A stretch of DNA of 64,000 nt. It comes from Xenorhabdus poinarii G6. Its GTDB lineage: Bacteria; Pseudomonadota; Gammaproteobacteria; Enterobacterales; Enterobacteriaceae. The notes beneath the pieces are model-generated. The model was not told the origin of the DNA and searched no databases. It saw nothing but the letters and a program-made list of their open reading frames with translations. Below are positions 24,960-33,132 of the stretch, in pieces. Location of the stretch: NCBI RefSeq assembly GCF_000968175.1, contig NZ_FO704551.1, positions 1,922,001-1,986,000 of the forward strand, given 5' to 3'. Position numbers and translations under genes: made by a program. How positions within the stretch are numbered: the first letter of the stretch is position 1; every line of letters begins with the position of its first letter.

Positions 24960-25586
24960 ATGACACAAAAAGTATTAACCAAAGATATAAAAAGCGAAAT
25001 TGTTAAAAACGCACTGATTAAAGCGGGTATTTTCGAGAAAGACGAACAATTATATAAAGACCGCGCGAATTGGGCTGAGAAAATACGAATTGAAGCCATC
25101 GGTGGCGAAAACATGGAACAGGACATCCAAAATGTTTTATCCGAAATAAAAACGTTGGCGGCTAAAATTCCCGAAGCAGTGCGTGAAAATGATATGCCTG
25201 TTCGTGACACATATTATATAGCAATTAACTTGGCGGGCAGTCGTGTTGTTGCCTATTTTAACGGCGCACGTGCACGTTTCGATAATCGGGATTGCATATT
25301 CAAAATAACACCAAAGGGAACCACATTATTAGCCGATAATCCGCTGGTGAATGAATTCTATGCCCTCGAAAAACGGTACAAAGAATTAGAAATTCAACGC
25401 GAAACTATTACACATAATGTCGAAGCCGCGTTATTAAAAGTTCGCTCCGTAAAACGGTTATTGGAAGAATGGCCGGAGGCTGCCGAATTATTGCCTAAAA
25501 GCGCGGCGAAAGCCGCACCAGTTCCCGCCGTTCGCCGTGAAGCACTTAATACATTAATTGGATTACCGACCGAAGTAGTTAGTTGA
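24960..25586 (+). CDS. Nmad5-like nucleotide-modification-associated protein
   Basis: A 208-residue protein starting at an ATG with AGGA eight bases ahead; a longer frame overlapping DUF2815 is unlikely. The sequence has an amphipathic helical start (KSEIVKNALIKAGIFEKDEQLYKDRANWAEKIRIEAIGG), a central strand region (DTYYIAINLAGSRVVAYFNGARARFD) and a helical end ending in RSVKRLLEEWPEAAELLPKS. This fits Nmad5, a family found in phage replication clusters and linked by context to modified DNA bases. A C5 methyltransferase lies 4 kb downstream in the same block. Biochemical role unknown. Confidence 0.55.
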   Translation: MTQKVLTKDIKSEIVKNALIKAGIFEKDEQLYKDRANWAEKIRIEAIGGENMEQDIQNVLSEIKTLAAKIPEAVRENDMPVRDTYYIAINLAGSRVVAYFNGARARFDNRDCIFKITPKGTTLLADNPLVNEFYALEKRYKELEIQRETITHNVEAALLKVRSVKRLLEEWPEAAELLPKSAAKAAPVPAVRREALNTLIGLPTEVVS

Positions 25587-25590
25587 TTAT

Positions 25591-25620
25591 AAAAAAAATG
25601 CCCCTTACCTTTAAGGGGCA
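25591..25620. terminator. Convergent terminator
   Basis: TGCCCCTTA-CCTT-TAAGGGGCA preceded by eight A. On the minus strand it is a hairpin followed by U8, a strong intrinsic terminator for the membrane-protein gene at 25630; on the plus strand it closes the DUF2815-Nmad5 unit. Confidence 0.8.
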
Positions 25621-25629
25621 AGAGCACGT

Positions 25630-26399
25630 TTATTTATGTTCAGTTAAGTATCGCGTAACTTCGGCAGAAGTATGAGGGTCTAAGGCTGAAATTAATACAT
25701 ATAAATCACGCTCAAATTCGCATGCTAATTTAGGATGTTTAGCCAATTCATTTATATCTTCGACATCAACCGAATTCAAAAGATCTTCATGCCTTTCTAC
25801 CAATTTAACGAGGGTATTAGTCAGTGCTTCTTTCACTTTTTCAACCGGCAATCTATTCACCTCAACATGCTGTTGTATCGAATGAGTAATAGCCTCCATA
25901 TATTTTCTCTGACCTGCACTATTTTCCCCCAGCTGCTTGCCAATCCTGTCTAAATCTGGATTCCCAAGTACACCAGGATGTATGGAATTGAAACATTCAA
26001 TACCAGAGGGGTCCATAGCTAAAATGTCATTAAAAAATTTGGCGCGATACCTGGTATAGCCGTTAACAGCATCATCTGAAGCGGAATTCAACATTTTTGA
26101 TAAGTTATTAGCAGACCATTCCCGCAGTGATAACACGTTTTTCACAATGAAATCATTCTGAGATGATTTATCCTTAATAAGATAGGAATCTCTAACTAAC
26201 GAGTAGAATTCATCAAACCGCTCAGGTTCAACAATACGTATAACATCCAAAATGGGCCATGTTTTTAATATTTCGTCCTGTGGAGGGCCATTAAATTCTT
26301 TTGCTTTATCATTTACAAGACCATATCCCGCAGCAAAAAAATTGCCATAACACTAATGGCGATAACTAAATTCTTAATACTAATTTTAGAACTTCCCAT
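25630..26399 (-). pseudogene. Membrane-anchored unknown protein, frameshift in T7 tract
   Basis: An ATG at 26399 behind GAGGG encodes MGSSKISIKNLVIAISVMAIF, an anchor or signal, then the frame stops soon after a run of seven T at 26335-26341. With eight T the frame would join FAAGYGLVNDKAKEFNGPPQD and continue into the 206-residue body (MDVIRIVEPERFDEFYSLV to TRYLTEHK). The body is alpha-helical, with no family I recognise. It stands alone and reversed inside the phage replication block, with its own terminator, as moron or defence cargo often does. Either a pseudogene or a phase-variable gene switched by slippage in the T tract. Confidence 0.55.
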
Positions 26400-26429
26400 G
26401 TATCCCTCACCAATTTAAAACAAATTATT

Positions 26430-28495
26430 ATGAATAATACAACACTCTGGCTCGACCTCGAAACCTATAGTGAGATCCCGATTAGAAACGGTACTCACGC
26501 CTACGCCGAACATGCCGAAATTATGTTGTTTGCCTGGGCGGTTAACAATAACCCGGTTCAGGTATGGGATATTACCAGCAATATTCCCATACCAACCGAA
26601 TTACGTAACCGTTTATTTGACCCGAACGTTATTTTGTTCGCCCATAACAGCCACTTCGACCGAACGGTACTGAACCACACGGGGTATAAAACGGATATTT
26701 CCCGCTGACGCGACACGATGGTGCAAGCGCTGGCTCACGGTTTACCGGGGGCGTTAGGTGCGTTATGTGACGTTTTAGGCATTCCCGCGGACAAAGCGAA
26801 AGATAAAGACGGTAAGTCGCTCATTCAACTCTTCTGTAAACCCCGCCCGAAAACCAGCAAAATAAGACGAGCCACCCGCCAAACACACCCTGACGAATGG
26901 GCGCGTTTTGTTGCGTATGCCGGGTTGGATATTGAGGCCATGCGCGCGGTGCATACGCGCCTGCCCAAATGGAACTATCAGGGGGCTGAACTGGCGCTCT
27001 GGCACCGTGACCAACAAATTAATGATCGTGGTGTGTGCATGGATATTGAGCTGGCGAAATCCGCGATTGATGCGGTAGAGCAAGAACAGCAGCGATTGGC
27101 AACGCGTACGCAGGAAATGACCGAGGGTGAGGTTCAGGCCGCCACGCAACGCGATGCGATGCGATGCTGCGACATATCGCCTCCGCGTTCGATGTCACCC
27201 TGCCCGATTTGCAAAAAAGCACACTGGAGCGCCGAATAGCGGACCCGGGTATCCCATCGGCGTTGCGTGAACTGTTAGCTATCCGGTTACAATCCAGTAC
27301 CACCAGCACCAGTAAGTACAAGGCGCTGATGAATGGCGTTAACGCGGACGGGCGTTTACGGGGAACCCTGCAATTTTGTGGCGCATCCCGTACCGGACGG
27401 TGGGCGGGCCGCCTGTTTCAGCCGCAAAACCTACCCCGCCCCACACTACCCCAAGATGTGATCGACACCGGTATCGAGGCATTGAAAGCGGGCTGTGCCG
27501 ACCTGCTCTATGACGACATCATGCAGTTAACCAGCTCGGCAGTCCGTGGCGTTATCATCGCGCCGGCGGGTAAAAAATTGGTGGTGTCTGACCTGTCCAA
27601 CATCGAAGGGCGCATGCTGGCATGGCTGGCAGGGGAACACTGGAAAATCACCGCATTCAGTGAATTCGATAAGGGTATCGGTGCAGACCTCTACAAACTG
27701 GCCTATGCCCGTGCATTCAACATCCAGCCTGACGAGGTGACAAAAGATCAGCGTCAGATCGGTAAGGTCATGGAACTCGGATTGGGTTATGGCGGCGGTG
27801 TTTCTGCTTTTTTGACGTTCGCGTTGACCTACAATATGGATCTGGACGCACTCGCCGCAGCGGCGTTACCCAACATACCCGCCTCCGTCCAGCGGGACGC
27901 CATGAGCTGGTACAAAAAATCAGTTGAACAGAAACAAACCCACGGACTGAGCGAACGGGTTTTTATCACCTGTGATTCACTCAAACGCATGTGGCGCAAC
28001 GCCCACCCTAAGACCGTGTCATTCTGGTATGAACTGGAAGAGGCAGTAAAGCGGGCCATCAGCTCATCCAATGTTACTATCACCTGCCGGAAACTCAGAA
28101 TACGCCGCGACGGTGCTTGGCTCCGAGTGGTTTTACCGTCCGGGCGTGCAGTCTGCTACCCCGCCCCGCGTGTCGATGACGGGCAGATCAGTTATATGGG
28201 GACCAACCCCTACAGCCGTAAATGGCAACGGCTCAAAACCTACGGCGGAAAACTGGTCGAAAACGTCACCCAAGCCGCCGCCCGCGATGTGCTGGCGGGG
28301 AACATGCCACGTATAGAAGAAGCGGGGTATGACATTGTGTTAACGGTGCATGATGAGGTTTTGACTGAGGCACCGGACACACTCAATTACTCCCATGAAC
28401 ATCTCAGCACACTACTCGCCACTAATCCCGACTGGGCACCGGATTTACCTCTGAGTGCCGGCGGGTTTGAGGCGTACCGATATAAGAAGGATTAA
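26430..28495 (+). pseudogene. Phage family A DNA polymerase, doubly broken
   Basis: Three frames together make a complete polymerase of about 687 residues. The exonuclease part shows WLDLETYSE and AHNSHFDRTV; the polymerase part shows [15 protein letters not shown] (motif A), [15 protein letters not shown] (motif B) and LTVHDEVL (motif C). The first lesion is TGA at 26706-26708, where Trp is expected (R-W-R-D-T). The second is a third tandem GCGAT unit at 27151-27165, five extra bases that shift the frame. Upstream is a divergent gene; downstream genes are intact. Without another polymerase the phage could not replicate by itself. Confidence 0.8.
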
Positions 28496-28500
28496 TAATT

Positions 28501-28773
28501 ATGGAACGTTGTAAAACATGCCTCGGCTATTACGGTGAACCTAAACCTGTCGCTGTTGGCGAAAAATGCTGTTTTACCCTAACCACTACACGCAATGGAT
28601 TCTCGTTTAATTCCCGCTCAGTAACAGGAAAATTAATACAGGTTAATGACGATGGTGGTTACTCAATCGCCTACCGGAAGAAAATATATCACGCTCTCAA
28701 TATTGCCCACCCTGATGACCCGTCGCCGCTCACGCTGGCGTTTTGTGGAAGTTGCAATTGCTCTCTTAAGTAA
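28501..28773 (+). CDS. Small Cys-rich (zinc-ribbon-like) phage protein
   Basis: A 90-residue protein starting 5 bases after the polymerase stop. Two Cys pairs at the ends (MERCKTCLGYYG and FCGSCNCSLK) and a further CC in the first third suggest a zinc-binding or ribbon fold; the middle is beta-rich (TGKLIQVNDDGGYSIAYRKKIYHAL). I do not recognise a named family. It belongs to the early replication operon by position and strand. A DNA-binding or polymerase accessory role is possible but not shown. Confidence 0.5.
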   Translation: MERCKTCLGYYGEPKPVAVGEKCCFTLTTTRNGFSFNSRSVTGKLIQVNDDGGYSIAYRKKIYHALNIAHPDDPSPLTLAFCGSCNCSLK

Positions 28774-28783
28774 GGCTCGCTCT

Positions 28784-29035
28784 ATGTCATTTAAATACCG
28801 AGACAGCCCGTTATATTTTCGCACTGCGCGCGAAGCTGCGCAAATTGAACGCAAGGGCGATTATTTACGGGCATCGAAAGTTTGGAATAAAGCCGCCCGA
28901 CATTCACGTAATACCGTAAATATTGAATGGGCGGAAATACGTTCTGATTTTTGTTTAAAACAAATTGAACGGGATAAATATATCAATGAACATTCGAGAA
29001 AGTGTAATCGAAAATCACTTAGTCAAAGAAATTAA
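28784..29035 (+). CDS. ANR/PerC-like small regulator
   Basis: An 83-residue protein with the helical repeat typical of the ANR (AraC negative regulator)/PerC group: FRTAREAAQIERKGDYLRASKVWNKAARHSRNTVNIEWAEIRSDFCLKQI. Such proteins bind and restrain AraC-type activators or act as small transcription factors. The ATG at 28784 follows the zinc-ribbon-like gene closely, and the 3' end overlaps the VRR-NUC gene by about 50 bases in another frame. A second, shorter ANR-like gene follows after VRR-NUC, so the nuclease is bracketed by two related genes. Confidence 0.6.
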   Translation: MSFKYRDSPLYFRTAREAAQIERKGDYLRASKVWNKAARHSRNTVNIEWAEIRSDFCLKQIERDKYINEHSRKCNRKSLSQRN

Positions 29036-29252
29036 AAAAGCTGGGGGAATTGCCTACAAATTTGTTTCCCCCGGTCGCCGTTCTGTCCCTGACCGAATTT
29101 GTGTATTACCCGGTGGGCGCGTGGTTTTTGTTGAATGCAAAGCACCCGGTGAAAAACCCCGACCCGACCAAATACGCGAACATGAAAGGTTACGTGCATT
29201 AGGTTGCGAAGTCGTGGTTTTGGATAATAAGAATGTGGAAGAAATATTATGA
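28986..29252 (+). CDS. VRR-NUC domain nuclease
   Basis: An 88-residue stand-alone VRR-NUC (PD-(D/E)xK) nuclease. The core is GGIAYKFVSPGRRSVPDRICVLPGGRVVFVECKAPGEKPRPDQIREHERLRALGCEVVVLDN: PD in SVPDR, E-x-K in VECKA and the Q of DQIREH form the active site. Phage versions act on branched or damaged DNA, with SNF2-like helicases often nearby, as here. An upstream in-frame TTG (28965) exists but the ATG at 28986 fits the family start. Confidence 0.8.
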   Translation: MNIRESVIENHLVKEIKKAGGIAYKFVSPGRRSVPDRICVLPGGRVVFVECKAPGEKPRPDQIREHERLRALGCEVVVLDNKNVEEIL

Positions 29253-29443
29253 CGCAAGAATTTAGTACATTAATGAAAAAAGCCTCTGAGCTAGAAAAAA
29301 AAGGCCTCCCACGTCGGGCAGCGGAAATATACAACAAAGCATTTTTAGCCGCGAAATCTAATAAAGATGAAAAAGAAGCGCTATTAGGTAATAAACGCTG
29401 CATTCGAATTTCTGCAATTAAAATACCCGAAAATATGTTGTGA
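29249..29443 (+). CDS. Second ANR/PerC-like small protein
   Basis: A 64-residue helical protein, FSTLMKKASELEKKGLPRRAAEIYNKAFLAAKSNKDEKEALLGNKRCIRIS, with the same K-G-x-x-R-A-A-E-x-x-x-K-A helix pattern as the gene before VRR-NUC but shorter. Its ATG overlaps the VRR-NUC stop as ATGA, so translation is coupled. It ends just before the methyltransferase gene. Regulator or small partner of the nuclease are both possible. Confidence 0.5.
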   Translation: MTQEFSTLMKKASELEKKGLPRRAAEIYNKAFLAAKSNKDEKEALLGNKRCIRISAIKIPENML

Positions 29444-29451
29444 GAAAAACA

Positions 29452-30492
29452 ATGGATAAACCCATATTAAGTATGATGCGTTTCGGTTCGGTTTGTTCCG
29501 GCATTGACGCGGCCAGTGTGGCATGGGAACCACTGGGACTGTCGCCAGCATGGTTCAGTGAAATCGAAAAATTTCCCAGTGAGGTACTGCGCCATCACTG
29601 GCCGTCTGTCCGCAATCTGGGGGATATGACCCAAATCCCCACCCTGATTGCCGAAAATCAGGTTGAGGCACCGGATATTTTGGTCGGCGGCACACCCTGT
29701 CAGGCGTTCAGCATTGCAGGTTTACGCAATGGGCTGGGCGATGAAAGGGGGAAATTAACACTATCATTCGTGGAGTTGGCCAATGTCATTGATTCAGTCA
29801 GAGCAGCAAATGGAAAACCGCCCGCCATTATCGTCTGGGAAAATGTCCCCGGCACCCTGTCCAGCAGAGACAACGCATTTGGCCACCTGCTGGCAGGGCT
29901 GGCCGGTGAAAACGAACCGTTGCAGCCGTCAGGGAAACGGTGGACGAACGCGGGTTATGTGTCTGGCCCCCAAAGAGCCATCGCCTGGCGAATTCTCGAC
30001 GCTCAATATTTCGGAGTGGCCCAACGACGCCGCCGTGTGTTTGTTGTCGCAAGTGCTCGAACAGACTTCTGTCCCGCCACGGTACTTTTTGAGCCAGACA
30101 GCCTGTGCAGGAATACTCCGCCGGGCAGAACGGCGGGGGAAACAATTACCATCCATGCTGGAGTCCGCGCTGTTATCGGTAGTCACGGGGAGTTAAACAT
30201 TTACCGGTTGGTTTCGTTCGGGGAGTACCGAACAGATGATATTTCGTCAACGTTGCGCTCACGGGATGATAAAAGCGCCGCTGATCTGATAACAACACGC
30301 GGTGCAGTGCGCCGTTTAACCCCTGTGGAGTGCGAGCGGTTACAGGGTTTTCCTGATAATCACACACAAATCCCCTGGAATGGTAAATCCGCCTCAGATT
30401 GTCCCGACGGCCATCGTTACCGGGCAATCGGCAACTCAATGGCTGTGCCTGTGATGGCATGGATTGGAAAACGAATTTTAATGCAGGAGTAA
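29452..30492 (+). CDS. DNA (cytosine-5) methyltransferase
   Basis: A 346-residue C5 methyltransferase with ordered motifs: FGSVCSGIDAASVAWEPLG (I, SAM), GGTPCQAFSIAGLR (IV, catalytic Cys), IIVWENVPGTLSS (VI), AQRRRRVFVVA (VIII), RRLTPVECERLQGFPDNHTQ (IX) and YRAIGNSMAVPVMAWIG (X). No matching restriction enzyme lies nearby, so it is an orphan phage enzyme, likely used to evade host restriction. A GTG four codons earlier overlaps the previous stop; the ATG is preferred. The target-recognition region between VIII and IX is short, and the target cannot be predicted. Confidence 0.85.
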   Translation: MDKPILSMMRFGSVCSGIDAASVAWEPLGLSPAWFSEIEKFPSEVLRHHWPSVRNLGDMTQIPTLIAENQVEAPDILVGGTPCQAFSIAGLRNGLGDERGKLTLSFVELANVIDSVRAANGKPPAIIVWENVPGTLSSRDNAFGHLLAGLAGENEPLQPSGKRWTNAGYVSGPQRAIAWRILDAQYFGVAQRRRRVFVVASARTDFCPATVLFEPDSLCRNTPPGRTAGETITIHAGVRAVIGSHGELNIYRLVSFGEYRTDDISSTLRSRDDKSAADLITTRGAVRRLTPVECERLQGFPDNHTQIPWNGKSASDCPDGHRYRAIGNSMAVPVMAWIGKRILMQE

Positions 30493-30495
30493 GTA

Positions 30496-30969
30496 ATGGA
30501 TAAACCCATTTTGGATATGTGTTGTGGCTCCAGAATGTTTTATTTCGACAAATCCAATCCGGATGTTTTATTTTGTGACATTCGTAGAGAGCAATATATT
30601 TTATGTGATGGCAGGAAATTAAAAATCAATCCTGATTTAATAGCTGATTTTAGAAACCTGCCATTCGAAAATGAGGCGTTTAATTTGGTAGTATTTGATC
30701 CACCACATCTCATTCGCGCGGGTAAAAATGGCTGGCAGCGCAAGAAATACGGCGCATTGGATAAAACAACATGGCGCGATGATTTATCACGGGGATTTAG
30801 GGAGGCATTCAGGGTACTACGTCCAACGGGGACGCTGATTTTTAAATGGAATGAAACGCAAATTAAAACCAGTGAAATATTGGCACTGATAGATATTCAG
30901 CCTGTTATCGGTCATATATCTGGCAAACAAGGATACACTCACTGGATGACATTTTATAAGAGAGGCTAG
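30496..30969 (+). CDS. SAM-dependent methyltransferase (DPPH type)
   Basis: A 157-residue Rossmann-fold methyltransferase: LDMCCGSRMFYFDK (SAM motif), LFCDIR, then NLVVFDPPHLI (DPPY-like motif IV) and FREAFRVLRPTGTLIFKWNETQI. The DPPH core resembles adenine or cytosine N-methyltransferases of phages, but the enzyme is small and lacks a clear target domain. Its ATG lies 3 bases after the C5 methyltransferase stop, with AGGAG overlapping that end, so both are in one operon and likely work together on phage DNA. Confidence 0.7.
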   Translation: MDKPILDMCCGSRMFYFDKSNPDVLFCDIRREQYILCDGRKLKINPDLIADFRNLPFENEAFNLVVFDPPHLIRAGKNGWQRKKYGALDKTTWRDDLSRGFREAFRVLRPTGTLIFKWNETQIKTSEILALIDIQPVIGHISGKQGYTHWMTFYKRG

Positions 30970-30971
30970 TA

Positions 30972-31208
30972 ATGACGACCAACAAAAATAATTCGCCAAC
31001 ATATACCGCGGAAATAGAATTAACGGATTTCGCAGAGAGTAATGATAGCGGGGTAGCATTTGGGAAAATATTCAATGACCGTCGTAAACGATTTGATGAT
31101 GGGGTGGAAATAATGACATCACCGGTATTAAATCATAAAACCTACAAAACAGATGGATATATAAGAACCAAAAATTCAGTTTATAAAATCAGGGGGCATT
31201 CCGCATGA
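30972..31208 (+). CDS. Unknown small phage protein
   Basis: A 78-residue polar protein (SPTYTAEIELTDFAESNDSG, FGKIFNDRRKRFDDGVEIMTS, TYKTDGYIRTKNSVYKIRGH) that starts 2 bases after the methyltransferase and overlaps the helicase start by 4 bases. Predicted mainly beta. I do not recognise the family. Tight packing between the methyltransferase and helicase says it is a real, translated gene of the early operon. Confidence 0.55.
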   Translation: MTTNKNNSPTYTAEIELTDFAESNDSGVAFGKIFNDRRKRFDDGVEIMTSPVLNHKTYKTDGYIRTKNSVYKIRGHSA

Positions 31209-32587
31209 AACCATTCACCCCCCGCCCCTATCAAAACCTCATTATCAACCACCAGCTCGATATCCCCCGCTCAAATATATGGGCGGGCATGGGCATGGGC
31301 AAAACCGTAGCTACGCTAACAGCCATGAACGATCTCTATATGGCCGGCAATGAGACACAACCCACTCTGGTATTAGCGCCCCTGCGGGTGGCTCGCTCCA
31401 CATGGCCCGATGAGGCGAATAAATGGGATCATCTGAATAATATCGACGTACAGCCCATAGTGGGTAGTGTCAAAGAGCGCAAGGACGCGCTCAAAAATAC
31501 CAATGCCAGTGTCTTTACCACTAACTATGACAACCTCGTCTGGCTGGTGGAAACGTTGGGGGATAAATGGCCGTTCGCCACCATCATCGCTGACGAGAGC
31601 ACCCGGTTAAAATCGTTCCGATTACGCAGAGGAGGGAAACGAGCGGCGGCGCTGGCAAAAGTTGCTCACAAACATGTCAAGCGTTGGGCTAATCTCACCG
31701 GCACGCCTGCCCCTAACGGATTACTGGATTTATGGGGGCAAGCGTGGTTCGTCGATCAGGGCGAGCGGTTAGGTCGGACGTTCGGGGCATTCACCAGCCG
31801 CTGGTTTGATAATTTCCAGCGGCCTGGTCAACACTGGCCGGATTTAAAACCCAAGGACTTCGCTCAGGCGCAAATCCAGCGGGCCTTGAACGATGTCACT
31901 ATCTCATTAGACGCGGCGGACTGGTTCGACATTGAAGAACCTATACCCAATATTATTCGTGTTGATATGCCGCCCAAAGTTCGCCAGCAGTATACGGCGA
32001 TGGAAAAAGAAATGTTTCTGGAACTGGAGGGGGTCGGTGTTGAAGCCCCTAATGCTGCAGCCAAGACGGTTAAGTGTTTACAGATCGCCAGCGGCGCTTT
32101 GTACACCGACGAGAACGGCACATGGCAGGAATTACACGACGCTAAATTACAGGCACTGGACAGCATCCTCGCCGAATCGGGCGGAATGCCCGTGCTGGTG
32201 GCCTATCATTGGAAACATGATCTGGAGCGACTACTACAGGCATTCCCAAAGGGGCGGCATCTAGACTCAGACCCTCAGACGATACGCGACTGGAATGCCG
32301 GAAAAATCCCCGTTTTGTTCTCACACCCCGCCAGCGCCGGGCACGGCCTGAACTTACAGGACGGCGGAAATATTCTGGTATTTTTTTCGCATTGGTGGGA
32401 TCTGGAGCAGTACCAGCAAATCATTGAACGTATCGGCCCTACCCGACAGGCACAAGCCGGTTATCACCGTCCGGTCTTCATCCACCACATTATCGCTGCT
32501 AACACCATGGACGAAATGGTCATGGAACGACGTAATTCTAAGCGGGAAGTTCAGGACATTTTACTGGAAGCAATGAAGAGGAAGTGA
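31205..32587 (+). CDS. SNF2-type DEAD-box-like helicase
   Basis: A 460-residue SF2 helicase of the phage SNF2-like type. Motif I is GMGMGKT (about residue 30), motif Ia LVLAPLRVARSTWPDE, motif II IIADESTRLK (DEST in place of DEAH), motif III LTGTPAPN, and late motifs SHPASAGHGLNLQDGG (V) and QIIERIGPTRQAQ (VI). It probably remodels or unwinds DNA at replication forks together with VRR-NUC. The ATG overlaps the previous stop by four bases. All motifs are intact, in contrast to the broken polymerase. Confidence 0.8.
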   Translation: MKPFTPRPYQNLIINHQLDIPRSNIWAGMGMGKTVATLTAMNDLYMAGNETQPTLVLAPLRVARSTWPDEANKWDHLNNIDVQPIVGSVKERKDALKNTNASVFTTNYDNLVWLVETLGDKWPFATIIADESTRLKSFRLRRGGKRAAALAKVAHKHVKRWANLTGTPAPNGLLDLWGQAWFVDQGERLGRTFGAFTSRWFDNFQRPGQHWPDLKPKDFAQAQIQRALNDVTISLDAADWFDIEEPIPNIIRVDMPPKVRQQYTAMEKEMFLELEGVGVEAPNAAAKTVKCLQIASGALYTDENGTWQELHDAKLQALDSILAESGGMPVLVAYHWKHDLERLLQAFPKGRHLDSDPQTIRDWNAGKIPVLFSHPASAGHGLNLQDGGNILVFFSHWWDLEQYQQIIERIGPTRQAQAGYHRPVFIHHIIAANTMDEMVMERRNSKREVQDILLEAMKRK

Positions 32588-32592
32588 GAAAT

Positions 32593-32826
32593 ATGAACGC
32601 GAGATTAATTACCCCTTGTGGTGAAAACTCAGTCAGTCTGGGACAGCCGAATATTAAGGACTACCTAAGACTGATAGCTTTAAATATTGAAGAATCTATG
32701 CTGGAAGCCGGGGCAACTCCCGGAAAAGATTATACCTTCATTGATATTTACAAAATGGCTATGCAGTACGTTAGTGTTAATAGCGTTGTTGGGGGAGAGC
32801 CAATCAGTTTTCAAAACATGTTTTAA
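32593..32826 (+). CDS. Unknown small phage protein
   Basis: A 77-residue acidic protein beginning at an ATG with GGAAGTGAG five bases upstream, 5 bases after the helicase stop. It reads ITPCGENSVSLGQPNIKDYLRL, ALNIEESMLEAGATPGKDYTFIDIYKMAMQYVSVNS, mostly helical. No family is recognised. Position suggests a helicase partner or late member of the early operon. Confidence 0.5.
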   Translation: MNARLITPCGENSVSLGQPNIKDYLRLIALNIEESMLEAGATPGKDYTFIDIYKMAMQYVSVNSVVGGEPISFQNMF

Positions 32827-32901
32827 AGAGGTAAATATTTAACATCGTTTATATAACGGTGATGTTTACCCCGAACGGTTAATTGATAATCGAGGTCAAA
32901 T

Positions 32902-33132
32902 ATGGGTGTAAAAACCGGCATCATTAGCGACGCTGATATTGCCGAACTGACGGGCTATCAAATCCCGTCCAAGCAGTGCGAAATACTCAAAGACGCCGGT
33001 ATATTTTTTATCACCCGGCGGGACGGGAAACCTAGAACCACATGGGAGCATTTTAACAATCCCATATCACAGCGGGTTAGAAATTATGCGCCCGTCCCCC
33101 AAGAACCAAATTTTGGAGCGTTAGATGGGTAG
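32902..33132 (+). CDS. DUF4224 protein (integrase-linked)
   Basis: A 76-residue protein of the DUF4224 type: ISDADIAELTGYQIPSKQCEILKDAGIFFITRRDGKPRTTWEHFNNP. The helix-turn pattern resembles a short excisionase-like or DNA-binding fold, and DUF4224 genes are nearly always directly ahead of a tyrosine integrase. Its end overlaps the integrase start by eight bases. It may act as a recombination directionality factor or cofactor, which is inferred from context. Confidence 0.7.
   Translation: MGVKTGIISDADIAELTGYQIPSKQCEILKDAGIFFITRRDGKPRTTWEHFNNPISQRVRNYAPVPQEPNFGALDG

Noticed and set aside
9496..26708. Stop-codon recoding, since two Trp codons are read as stops in phage genes
   Set aside because: One is TAG and the other TGA, in different elements, and other genes use both as normal stops; simple mutations explain them better.
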